DNA of 14,597 nt. Origin: Gammaproteobacteria bacterium UBA6968. GTDB lineage: Bacteria; Pseudomonadota; Gammaproteobacteria; Pseudomonadales; Azotimanducaceae. A model generated the notes under the pieces. The model ran no database searches. It had not been told where the DNA came from and saw nothing but the letters and a program-made list of their open reading frames with translations. How positions within the stretch are numbered: position 1 is the first letter of the stretch; the number at the start of each line of letters is the position of its first letter. Location of the stretch: contig DJYW01000066.1 in the NCBI GenBank assembly GCA_002450255.1, forward strand, positions 1 through 14,597, given 5' to 3'. Below are positions 1-7,364 of this stretch, piece after piece. The position numbers and the translations under genes are program-made.

Positions 1-3000
1 TGATGTGGCGGTGGGCTGATCAAGCCTACGCCGGGTGTTGAGTGACGCAGGCTGGCTATGTAGTCATCGACCTTGCCACCGGGCAATTCGCCGCCCTCGC
101 CGGGCTTAGCACCCTGAATAATCTTGATCTGTAGCTCGTCCGCATTACTGATGTAATTAATGGTGACCCCAAAACGGCCGCTCGCGACCTGTTTGATGGC
201 CGAGCGCTTTGAGTCGCCATTGGCTAGCGGAATGAAGCGTTTGGCGTCTTCGCCACCCTCACCGGTATTTGATTTGCCGCCGAGGCGATTCATGGCAATA
301 GCCAGCGACTCATGTGCTTCAGCGCTGATCGACCCAAAGCTCATCGCGCCGGTGGCGAAGCGCTTCACGATTTCTGATTCGGATTCGACTTCTTCCAGCG
401 GAATCGGCGTGGCGCTGTCTACGAACCCGAGTAACCCGCGTAGTGTTGCTTTGCGGGTGTTCTCTTCGTTAATTTGCTTTGCAAACGCCCAGTAGGCGTC
501 GGCGTTGTTGGTCCGTACCGCAGACTGCAAATCGAAGATACTTTTCGGATCCCACATGTGCGTATCGCCATGGCGACGCCAGTGGAAGTCGCCGGGGTTC
601 GGCAGAACTTCGATGGAACCACCTTCGCGTTCCGGATAACCGAGATCGTGACGACGCTGCATCTCTTGCGCCAAGGTATCGAGATCAATGCCTTCCACAC
701 GACTAGCGGTACCTTTAAAGGCGGCGCAGATCACATCGGACGCTAGGCCAACAGCCTCGAATATTTGCGCGCCTTTGTAGGACTGCAGCGTGGAGATGCC
801 CATTTTCGCCATCACCTTCAGCATGCCTTTGGCAACCGCCTTGCGGTAGCGGGCAACAACACTGTCCTGGTCGGTAACACCAGCCACGTCATTGAATTCG
901 CCGTGTTTCTGCGCCGACCATAGCGATTCAAAAGCCAGGTACGGGTTGATGGCATCGGCGCCATAACCAATCAACAGGCAGTGATGATGAACCTCGCGCG
1001 CTTCGCCCGTTTCAATGATCAGACCAATGCGAGTGCGTGAGTGGTTTTCAACTAAATTGTGGTGGACGCTGCCAACGGCTAACAACGCGCTCATGGCGAC
1101 GCGGTCTGGGCCAATATTTCGGTCAGTCAACACGACCAAACTGTAACCATCGGTGATCGCTTGCTGGGTCTCGGCGTTAATGCGCTTTAACGCGGCGATC
1201 AGGCCCGCGTGGCCGGACTGCGATGCATACGTGATATCAACGGTCTGCGTTCGCCAGCCACGGTGGTCCATGGCTTTCACGCTGGCTAGCTCATCGTTGC
1301 TCAAGATCGGATGTGGTACGTGCAGGCGGTGCGCGTTTTCTGGTTCACTCTGCAGGAGGTTTTGCTCCGGACCGATGAAACAGCCCAAAGCCATAATGAC
1401 TTCTTCGCGAATCGAGTCGATCGGTGGGTTGGTGACTTGCGCAAAACGCTGTTTAAAGTAGTCGTACAGCATGCGCGGCTTATCTGACATTACCGCCAGC
1501 GCGGCGTCGTTACCCATAGAGCCCAGCGGATCGCGTAGCTCTCGAACCATAGGCTGCAGCATGAACTGCATAGTTTCTTGGGTGAAGCCGAAAGCTTGCA
1601 TTCGCTGAGTCAGAGTTGCTTCCTCTAGCGATGCGGCCATGGCAGGTGCCAGATCTTCCAACGCCATGGCCTGATCTTCCAGCCACTTTTGATAAGGGCG
1701 TTTGCTGGCTAAGTCCGCCTTAAGCTCTTCGTCTGGGATCATGCGGCCCTGGTCGAAGTCGATGAGAAAGATGCGCCCTGGTTGTAGACGTCCCTTGTGA
1801 GTCACCCTAGCTTCATCGACTGGTACAGTGCCAACCTCTGACGCCATAATGCAGATATCGTCGCTGGTGATGTAGTAGCGTGAGGGCCTCAAGCCGTTGC
1901 GGTCGAGGACCGCGCCGATGTAGTGGCCATCAGTGAAAGCAATCGAGGCTGGTCCATCCCAGGGTTCGATTAAGGCTGAGTGATATTCATAAAAGGCGCG
2001 TTTTTCCTGCGACATGGTGGCATGTTGCTGCCAGGCTTCCGGGATCATCATCAGCACCGCTTCTGGCAGCGTGCGGCCGCTCATCAGCAGAAATTCTAGA
2101 ACATTGTCGAAGTTGCCAGAGTCAGAACAATTTGGGTCCACGATCGGGAACAGCTTCTGCAAGTCGCCACCGAACACATCGGTAGCGACCACACCTTCGC
2201 GAGCGTTCATGGCGTTGACGTTGCCAAGCAAGGTGTTGATCTCGCCGTTGTGGCTCATAAAACGGTTAGGCTGGGCGCGATCCCACGACGGGAAAGTGTT
2301 GGTGCTAAAGCGTGAGTGGACCATTGCGAGATGGGTCTCGAAGTCGCCGTCGGTCAGATCAGGAAAAAACGGGAACAGCTGAGCCGGGGTCAGCATGCCT
2401 TTGTATACGATGATGTTCGATGACAGGGAACAAAAATATGAGTGTCGCCCTATGCCGCGAAGCCGGTGGCCGCTAGCTTTACGGATAACGTAGAGTTTAC
2501 GTTCAAATTCAACGTTGCTTTGTGCCGCAGCAGCTCCGACAAAGAGTTGCACGAAGGTCGGCATGGCGCGCCGTGCCGCTCTGCCAATGTCTGCCGCCTC
2601 CGCATCAGTAGGCAACTCGCGCCAACCGATGAGCTGTTGGCCCGCTGCCGCAATCTCTTCTTCAATAACCCGCTTACATTGCGCTTGATCTGCCCCATCG
2701 GTAGGCAGAAAAATATTGCCCACCCCATACATACCTTTCTCTGGCAGAGGTGTAGAAAATACTTCGTTTGCGATGCGGCCGAACAGTTTGTGAGGGACAG
2801 CGGTTAGGATGCCAGCACCGTCACCGGTGTTCTTTTCATAGCCAACGCCGCCGCGATGATCCATGCAGCAGTTCATTTGACTCGCATCGACTATGATCTG
2901 ATGACTGGCTTCACCTTTTATATGGCAAACAAAGCCAACTCCACAGCTGTCTTTCTCGTTTGCTGGGTCGTAAAGGCCTTGGCGCGGTGGAAACCCACCG

Positions 3001-3017
3001 TTCATTACTGCAGTCAT
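1..3017 (-). CDS. gltB: Glutamate synthase (GOGAT) large subunit, 5' part, truncated by window edge
   Basis: Large subunit of glutamate synthase, which makes two glutamates from glutamine and 2-oxoglutarate. The minus strand reads open from an ATG at 3017 to position 1, giving about 1005 residues of a family usually near 1500; the 3' end lies outside. A short propeptide precedes the motif DSCGVGF, whose Cys25 should become the N-terminal nucleophile of the amidotransferase domain (about 25-425), which also holds HNGEINTL and DRNGLRPSRYY. The central domain includes FKQRFAQVTNPPID (about 522). The FMN/2-oxoglutarate domain begins before the edge (SFGSISAEAHE, GGKSNTGEGGED near 895-915, and GLISPPPHH at the end). 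The chosen start follows a purine-rich AGAGAGAAAGACAGA, and mdh starts behind the same AGAGAGAAAGA. The frame stays open upstream to 3323, with another ATG at 3245, so a longer N-terminus cannot be excluded. No frameshift was seen. Identity is certain; the start is fairly sure. Confidence 0.95.
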   Translation of the reverse strand, partial: MTAVMNGGFPPRQGLYDPANEKDSCGVGFVCHIKGEASHQIIVDASQMNCCMDHRGGVGYEKNTGDGAGILTAVPHKLFGRIANEVFSTPLPEKGMYGVGNIFLPTDGADQAQCKRVIEEEIAAAGQQLIGWRELPTDAEAADIGRAARRAMPTFVQLFVGAAAAQSNVEFERKLYVIRKASGHRLRGIGRHSYFCSLSSNIIVYKGMLTPAQLFPFFPDLTDGDFETHLAMVHSRFSTNTFPSWDRAQPNRFMSHNGEINTLLGNVNAMNAREGVVATDVFGGDLQKLFPIVDPNCSDSGNFDNVLEFLLMSGRTLPEAVLMMIPEAWQQHATMSQEKRAFYEYHSALIEPWDGPASIAFTDGHYIGAVLDRNGLRPSRYYITSDDICIMASEVGTVPVDEARVTHKGRLQPGRIFLIDFDQGRMIPDEELKADLASKRPYQKWLEDQAMALEDLAPAMAASLEEATLTQRMQAFGFTQETMQFMLQPMVRELRDPLGSMGNDAALAVMSDKPRMLYDYFKQRFAQVTNPPIDSIREEVIMALGCFIGPEQNLLQSEPENAHRLHVPHPILSNDELASVKAMDHRGWRTQTVDITYASQSGHAGLIAALKRINAETQQAITDGYSLVVLTDRNIGPDRVAMSALLAVGSVHHNLVENHSRTRIGLIIETGEAREVHHHCLLIGYGADAINPYLAFESLWSAQKHGEFNDVAGVTDQDSVVARYRKAVAKGMLKVMAKMGISTLQSYKGAQIFEAVGLASDVICAAFKGTASRVEGIDLDTLAQEMQRRHDLGYPEREGGSIEVLPNPGDFHWRRHGDTHMWDPKSIFDLQSAVRTNNADAYWAFAKQINEENTRKATLRGLLGFVDSATPIPLEEVESESEIVKRFATGAMSFGSISAEAHESLAIAMNRLGGKSNTGEGGEDAKRFIPLANGDSKRSAIKQVASGRFGVTINYISNADELQIKIIQGAKPGEGGELPGGKVDDYIASLRHSTPGVGLISPPPH

Positions 3018-3452
3018 TCTGTCTTTCTCTCTTTTTAAACGCGCTAAATGGAGCGCAGGCTCCGGCGTTAAGGCCGCCGCCGCCAACTTTTCGCGGGTTT
3101 TGGCCGTCGCTAAAGCCACTAGCGGCTTGGGCAAGTTTTCAGTAAACCAACGTACTGGAAGTAAAAGCGCCTTGATAAAGGCTGGACGGCGGATTTTTCG
3201 TTTTAGCACTCTTAAGTGTGCAATTTTGCGCCGGGTGCGAAACATCTCAAAAAACGCACTTCGAATCAAGTCAATGGGGCCACTACTCCGCGAAGACCAA
3301 TTACCTCCTAAGACTAAATATCTTTAAAGACTGCCTATTTCTAAGGGCATAGGTTGGGTATCGTGCTGGCGATCGCAGTTCGACCGTACGTTGCCATATA
3401 TGACGTAGGCAGCGCGAAGAAAGGGTTTTATCCAGTGAGGATTTAGAGTCGC
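3018..3452. other. Divergent intergenic region between gltB and the Nudix gene
   Basis: About 435 bp that should carry the promoters of both divergent genes. On the minus strand, the 306 nt next to gltB have no stop in the gltB frame (stop at 3326-3324). They would encode a basic, Ala/Leu-rich stretch if translation began at ATG 3245 or TTG 3269. A perfect AGGAGGT Shine-Dalgarno-like string lies on the minus strand at 3309-3303, but the TTG beside it opens only five codons before a stop. GGAGC-GCAG-GCTCC (3050-3063) forms a 5-bp hairpin in the presumed gltB leader. I see no tRNA or clear sigma-70 promoter here. Confidence 0.4.
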
Positions 3453-3929
3453 TTGATCAATATCTATGTGCACATTGCCCTGTTGCGGCGCGACCAGGTT
3501 TTTTTGCTCAGACGCAACCGCACTGGGTTCTTGGATGGTTTCTTTTGTTTGCCTGGCGGGCATCTTGAAAAAGATGAAAACCCGGCTCAAGGTGCGCTCC
3601 GCGAATGCCGAGAAGAGTGCGGCATCGTGCCCTCGCAGTCGCCGGAACTTTTGGCGGCTCTGCGCTTTCAGTTTGATTCGCGTGAAGGTTTGAATTTCAT
3701 CTACCGCTGTTTCTTGCAAGAGTCTGATCCGCAGCCGTTTAACGCCGAGCCGCACCTTCACGATCGCGTCGATTTTTTCCCCGTTGACAATCTGCCAGCA
3801 GAGATCCCAGGGTGGTTGCGGGCGCTCGCACAGCCCTTGTCGCTAGAATTAGAGCATCAGATGTCGCAAAAATCGCGATCGATCCAGGGTTATAGGCCCC
3901 GCACCCCTCTCTACAAAGAGTTTCAATGA
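3453..3929 (+). CDS. Nudix (MutT-like) hydrolase
   Basis: A 158-residue Nudix protein; this superfamily hydrolyses nucleoside diphosphates linked to another moiety, using a divalent metal. The complete Nudix box GX5EX7REUXEEXGU is present at residues 36-58 (G36, E42, R50-E51, E54-E55, G57). It is preceded by the usual strand-loop [19 protein letters not shown], as in family members acting on nucleotides, so an NTP or modified-nucleotide substrate is plausible but not shown. The start is TTG at 3453: an in-frame TAG at 3444 excludes earlier starts, and the next option, GTG 3468, would remove part of the first beta strand. A GAGG at 3437-3440 is a somewhat distant ribosome site. The gene ends 43 bp before mdh on the same strand, so co-transcription is possible. 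Family assignment is firm; the substrate is unknown. Confidence 0.9.
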   Translation: MINIYVHIALLRRDQVFLLRRNRTGFLDGFFCLPGGHLEKDENPAQGALRECREECGIVPSQSPELLAALRFQFDSREGLNFIYRCFLQESDPQPFNAEPHLHDRVDFFPVDNLPAEIPGWLRALAQPLSLELEHQMSQKSRSIQGYRPRTPLYKEFQ

Positions 3930-3972
3930 TAGACTAGTAATCTTAAATTCTGAGAGATTAAGAGAGAGAAAG

Positions 3973-4947
3973 ATGAAACAAGCGGTTCGAGTCACCATCA
4001 CGGGTGCGGCGGGTCAAATCGGCTATGCATTATTATTTCGCGTGGCCTCAGGCGTCATGCTGGGCAAAGATCAGCCGGTTATTCTGCAGCTTTTAGAAAT
4101 TACACCGGCTTTGGATGCCTTGCAGGGCGTTGTAATGGAGTTGGACGACTGCGCGTTTCCTTTACTGCAGGGCATCGTCGCGACAGACGACGCCAATGTA
4201 GCGTTCAAAGATACCGACTACGCTTTGCTAGTAGGCTCTCGACCACGGGGCCCTGGCATGGAGCGTAAGGATCTGCTCGAAGCGAATGCCGCCATTTTTT
4301 CTGCTCAAGGCAAAGCGCTCAACGACAATGCCTCGCGCGACGTTAAGGTATTGGTAGTCGGTAATCCGGCAAACACCAACTGCCTAATCGCGCAGCGCAA
4401 TGCACCTGATTTAGATCCGCGTAACTTCACCGCTATGACCCGGTTGGACCACAACCGTGCCATGGCCCAGTTGGCGCAAAAGACCGCTAGCCACGTCAAC
4501 GATGTAAAGGGTCTGTGCATCTGGGGTAATCACTCTGCAACGCAGTATCCGGATATTCACCGCACGACGGTAGCGGGTACAGACGCCATGAGCCTCATTG
4601 ACATGGATTGGTACACCGGCGAGTTCATCCCTACCGTGCAGCAGCGCGGTGCGGCAATCATCCAGGCTCGCGGCGCCTCCAGTGCGGCTTCCGCGGCTAA
4701 TGCCGCTATCGACCATATGCATGACTGGGCGCTTGGCAGTGACGCTCTCGTGAGTATGGGTGTGTATTCGGATGGCAGTTATGGCATTGCCGAAGGATTG
4801 ATTTACTCCTTCCCCGTGACTTGTAGCGGCGGTGACTGGCAAATCGTACAAGGCGTTGAAGTCAACGACTTCAGTCGGGAAAAAATGGCGGCGACCGAAA
4901 CCGAGTTGGCCGAAGAGCGCGACGCCGTAGCGCATCTCTTACCTTAG
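3973..4947 (+). CDS. mdh: Malate dehydrogenase (NAD-dependent, type 2)
   Basis: Interconverts malate and oxaloacetate with NAD(H) in the TCA cycle; cytoplasmic. The 324 residues match the longer type-2 bacterial MDH class rather than the 312-residue enteric type. The N-terminal Rossmann motif is TGAAGQIG (10-17), and the acidic residue Glu42 at the end of the second strand suggests NAD preference. The mobile active-site loop is [14 protein letters not shown], with substrate arginines R92 and R98. GNPANTN lies at 130-136. The catalytic pair and third substrate arginine are in MTRLDHNRA (D159, R162) and [11 protein letters not shown] (His187). The ATG at 3973 follows a purine-rich AAGAGAGAGAAAG. 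No internal disruption was seen. The gene follows the Nudix gene and is followed by a long gap; a small CCAAG/CTTGG hairpin lies 9 nt after the stop. Confidence 0.97.
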   Translation: MKQAVRVTITGAAGQIGYALLFRVASGVMLGKDQPVILQLLEITPALDALQGVVMELDDCAFPLLQGIVATDDANVAFKDTDYALLVGSRPRGPGMERKDLLEANAAIFSAQGKALNDNASRDVKVLVVGNPANTNCLIAQRNAPDLDPRNFTAMTRLDHNRAMAQLAQKTASHVNDVKGLCIWGNHSATQYPDIHRTTVAGTDAMSLIDMDWYTGEFIPTVQQRGAAIIQARGASSAASAANAAIDHMHDWALGSDALVSMGVYSDGSYGIAEGLIYSFPVTCSGGDWQIVQGVEVNDFSREKMAATETELAEERDAVAHLLP

Positions 4948-5549
4948 AGACGCACTCCAAGTATTCTTGGTTGAGCCGGCGATTTTCTTAATTAAGGGTT
5001 CGAGCCTTGCTTAAGACGGCTACAAAAGCCAACTGAACGCCGCCTGATCGGGCTGGTATCGCATCTAACGATGAGTACTGGCCCGTTTTCGTTTCGCCCT
5101 GGCCTATTTGGGGTGATTCTGCATAGTGGGCGAGATGATTTCTGTTTTAGTGGTTGACCTCGGGCGCTAATCAAGGCTCGATACAGGCCTGTCGGTTGGG
5201 TCCATGATTCGTTGGCCATGAGAGGCGCTAGCGAGTACAGGGGATCGCGAAAAGCTGGTCCACGGTCGACGGAAATTTCATCACAACAAAACCAATAAAG
5301 CTGAAGCATACGGAGCGCGAGGCTGTACGAAGTTCGGCTGGCTTAAATGCGAGCAGGCTACGTTTTCACAGTTCTTTCTGCTAGCAGACGGTCGAGTGAG
5401 TTTGAGTGACGCTACTTATGCAGTGTCTTTCGAATTTCCTCGGAATGTGTCGGTCTTTGTAACTGCTCTGCCGACGGTTCTTTATCGAGCCGTGGTTTAA
5501 AATGCTGACCAAGCGCGGCAACGCTGCGCAACAGCGAAGCGCAGGAGGT
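4948..5549. other. Gap of about 600 bp without a recognisable gene
   Basis: I find no protein I recognise in any frame between mdh and the epoxide hydrolase leader. The longest open frame is a minus-strand 105-codon stretch (5309-4992), rich in Arg, Pro and Ser with no familiar motif, probably chance. Palindromes include CTTAATTAAG (4987-4996), ACAGGCCTGT (5183-5192) and CGCTG-CGCAA-CAGCG (5522-5536). A TAAAAT at 5498-5503 resembles a -10 box, but no convincing -35 box precedes it. A string resembling a tRNA T-arm near 4991-5005 has no cloverleaf around it. Confidence 0.35.
4957..4970 (+). terminator. Weak hairpin after mdh
   Basis: CCAAG-TATT-CTTGG forms a perfect 5-bp stem 9 nt after the mdh stop. 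It is short, has little GC and no T-run directly after it, so it is only a candidate for the mdh transcript end. A 10-bp palindrome, CTTAATTAAG, follows at 4987-4996. Confidence 0.25.
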
Positions 5550-5579
5550 CAGTTGTGAGAAAACCAGTTGTGGGAAAAG
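5550..5579 (+). repeat. Tandem 15-bp repeat upstream of the epoxide hydrolase gene
   Basis: CAGTTGTGAGAAAAC (5550-5564) is followed directly by CAGTTGTGGGAAAAG (5565-5579), with 13 of 15 bases identical. The repeat lies 40-70 bp before the epoxide hydrolase ATG and inside a possible leader ORF. It could be a slippage duplication or a two-site binding element; the sequence alone cannot decide. Confidence 0.6.
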
Positions 5580-5602
5580 AGGTTAAGCTGGAAGGAGTTT
5601 AA
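5555..5602 (+). other. Possible 15-codon leader ORF before the epoxide hydrolase
   Basis: A GTG at 5555 lies 6 nt after a perfect AGGAGG (5543-5548) and opens 15 codons ending in TAA at 5600-5602, encoding MRKPVVGKEVKLEGV. The stop is 16 nt before the ATG of the epoxide hydrolase at 5619. The ribosome site is better than that of most genes in the window, so ribosomes may well load here. The peptide has no run of one amino acid that would suggest classic attenuation. Translational coupling is a possible role, by inference. Confidence 0.35.
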
Positions 5603-5618
5603 GAGGGAGAGGGGCAAC

Positions 5619-6782
5619 ATGAGCACCGCAGATACCACCGTTCGAGAGTTTTCCATCGATATTTCCGAGCAGGATATTGCTGATTTGAAGCGGCGTCTTG
5701 CGAATACACGCTGGCCGGATGCGGAAACATCTGGGGACTGGAATCAGGGCCTACCTTTGGCTTACGCGCAGAGTCTTTGTGAATATTGGCTGCACAGCTA
5801 TGACTGGTCTGCGCGGCAAATTTATTACAATCAATTCCCACAATTTGTCACATCGATAGACGATCTGGACACCCACTTTATTCACGTGCGCAGTGTTCAT
5901 GCAGAAGCGCGTCCTCTATTGATTACCCATGGCTGGCCGGGTTCTACGGTTGAATTCCACAAGGTCATTGCGCCGCTTACGGATCCAACCGCCCATGGCG
6001 GCAGAGCAGTCGATGCGTTCCATGTAATTTGTCCCTCTCTGCCGGGTTATGGATTTTCAGGCAAACCAAGTCAAACTGGTTGGGGTGTTGAGCGCATTGC
6101 TCAGGCCTGGAATGTGCTTATGCAGCGCCTTGGTTATTCGCGTTACTTTGCTCAGGGCGGCGATTGGGGTGCCGCAGTGACCACCTTCATCGGTCTGCAA
6201 AACTTGGGTCAATGCGCTGGTATTCACGTCAATATGCCGAGCGCAGGGCCGACACCGGATGCCCTCAGTGCACCTACCGAGCGGGATCTAGTGGCGTTGG
6301 CTGGTGCAAAGTACTATCAGGAATGGGGGGCGGGTTATTCCAAGCAGCAAAGCACCCGACCGCAAAGCCTCGGTTATGGTTTGGTTGACTCGCCGATGGG
6401 TCAAGCCGCCTGGATTATCGAAAAGTTCTTTGAGTGGACGGATTGCGACGGGCATCCGGAAAACGTGCTAACACGAGAAGAATTGTTGGATAACGTAATG
6501 ATGTATTGGCTCAACGGCAGTGGCGCTTCTTCAGCGCGATTGTATTGGGAGAGTTTCAATAAAGCGTTTGGACAACTTCAAGATCAGGCAGTCGGCGTGC
6601 CGACAGGATGCAGCATTTTTCCAAAAGAGATCGTCGCGACGCCGCGCAGCTGGGCGGAGCAGCGCTACAAAAATATTGTCTACTGGAATCAATTAGAAAA
6701 AGGCGGCCACTTTGCTGCTTTTGAGCAACCACAGAGTTTTGTGACGGAATTGCGCAAGTGTTTTTCCGGTATGACACTTTAG
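5619..6782 (+). CDS. Epoxide hydrolase, microsomal/juvenile-hormone type (alpha/beta hydrolase with EHN domain)
   Basis: Opens epoxides to diols through a covalent ester intermediate. The ATG at 5619 follows GGGAGAGGGG and gives 387 residues; an in-frame TTG at 5568 would add 17 unsupported residues. An N-terminal EHN domain (about 8-115) carries the typical ADLKRRLANTRWPD. The alpha/beta-hydrolase core then shows the oxyanion motif HGWPGS (104-109), the nucleophile Asp182 in GGDWGA, a probable acid Glu337 in FPKEI and the base His364 in GGHFAAFEQP. The arrangement matches microsomal epoxide hydrolases. No membrane anchor or signal peptide is evident, so it is probably cytoplasmic. The natural substrate cannot be told. 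It lies 114 bp upstream of iorA on the same strand and may share a transcript with it, suggesting a role in catabolism or detoxification of an organic compound. Confidence 0.92.
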   Translation: MSTADTTVREFSIDISEQDIADLKRRLANTRWPDAETSGDWNQGLPLAYAQSLCEYWLHSYDWSARQIYYNQFPQFVTSIDDLDTHFIHVRSVHAEARPLLITHGWPGSTVEFHKVIAPLTDPTAHGGRAVDAFHVICPSLPGYGFSGKPSQTGWGVERIAQAWNVLMQRLGYSRYFAQGGDWGAAVTTFIGLQNLGQCAGIHVNMPSAGPTPDALSAPTERDLVALAGAKYYQEWGAGYSKQQSTRPQSLGYGLVDSPMGQAAWIIEKFFEWTDCDGHPENVLTREELLDNVMMYWLNGSGASSARLYWESFNKAFGQLQDQAVGVPTGCSIFPKEIVATPRSWAEQRYKNIVYWNQLEKGGHFAAFEQPQSFVTELRKCFSGMTL

Positions 6783-6896
6783 GCTAACACAGAGAATGGG
6801 GCCGGCTTATTAGTCACGCGGAAAGCCTGCCACCTTCGGCTTGCTATCTGCAAGGGTCATTAGCTAAGGTTCGAGGCACATCAACGGGAGGGATTT

Positions 6897-7364
6897 ATGG
6901 CGAGTAAACTTACAGTGAACGGAAAGGCCGTCAGCGTAGACGTGCCAGACGATACGCCACTGCTGTGGGCGATTCGAGATGAACTCGATATGAAAGGAAC
7001 CAAGTTTGGTTGCGGTATAGGCATGTGCGGTGCTTGCACAGTTCACGTAAACGGCCAAGCCCAGCGTTCCTGCATTACCCCGATTTCGGCGGTAAAAGGC
7101 AAAGACATCACCACAATCGAAGGCTTAGGCGGAGAGCATCCGCTGCAAAAAGCCTGGATCGCGGCGCAGACGCCTCAGTGTGGGTACTGTCAATCCGGAC
7201 AAATCATGCAGGCCGCAAGTTTGCTCGCTACCAATGCCGCACCCTCAGACAGTGAGATAGAAGCCGCAATGAACGGCAATTTGTGTCGCTGTATGGCTTA
7301 TACCCGCATTAAGAAAGCCATCAAACTGGCGGTTGACGCGACCGGAGGAACTCAAAATGCTTAA
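6897..7364 (+). CDS. iorA: 2Fe-2S subunit of a molybdenum hydroxylase (isoquinoline 1-oxidoreductase alpha-like)
   Basis: Small electron-transfer subunit of a xanthine-oxidase-family enzyme, passing electrons from the molybdopterin subunit through two 2Fe-2S clusters. The 155 residues match this family in length. The N-terminal plant-ferredoxin-type cluster has C39, C44, C47 and C59 (CGIGMCGAC and SCI). The C-terminal cluster has C95, C98, C130 and C132 (CGYCQSG and LCRC). All eight ligands are present. GGGAGGG sits 4 nt before the ATG. No signal peptide is present, so export, if it happens, would depend on the partner. The stop overlaps the start of the next gene by 8 bp, indicating translational coupling. 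The symbol reflects family resemblance; the real substrate may be an aldehyde or N-heterocycle. Confidence 0.93.
   Translation: MASKLTVNGKAVSVDVPDDTPLLWAIRDELDMKGTKFGCGIGMCGACTVHVNGQAQRSCITPISAVKGKDITTIEGLGGEHPLQKAWIAAQTPQCGYCQSGQIMQAASLLATNAAPSDSEIEAAMNGNLCRCMAYTRIKKAIKLAVDATGGTQNA

Noticed and set aside
1..3017. Possible pseudogene, because only short scattered frames appear in this stretch at first sight
   Set aside because: Direct reading of the minus strand gives one continuous gltB frame with all motifs; it simply lacks a stop because it leaves the window.
3300..3309. Perfect AGGAGGT on the minus strand upstream of gltB as the start of another gene
   Set aside because: The nearby TTG opens only five codons before a stop, and no other start lies at useful spacing.
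3324..3761. 145-codon minus-strand open frame opposite the Nudix gene
   Set aside because: It overlaps the Nudix box antisense and shows no family features.
4411..4935. 174-codon open frame on the minus strand inside mdh
   Set aside because: It is the antisense shadow of a clear malate dehydrogenase and has no recognisable motif or ribosome site.
4991..5005. GGTTCGAGCC resembling a tRNA T-arm
   Set aside because: No acceptor stem, anticodon arm or D-arm can be built around it.
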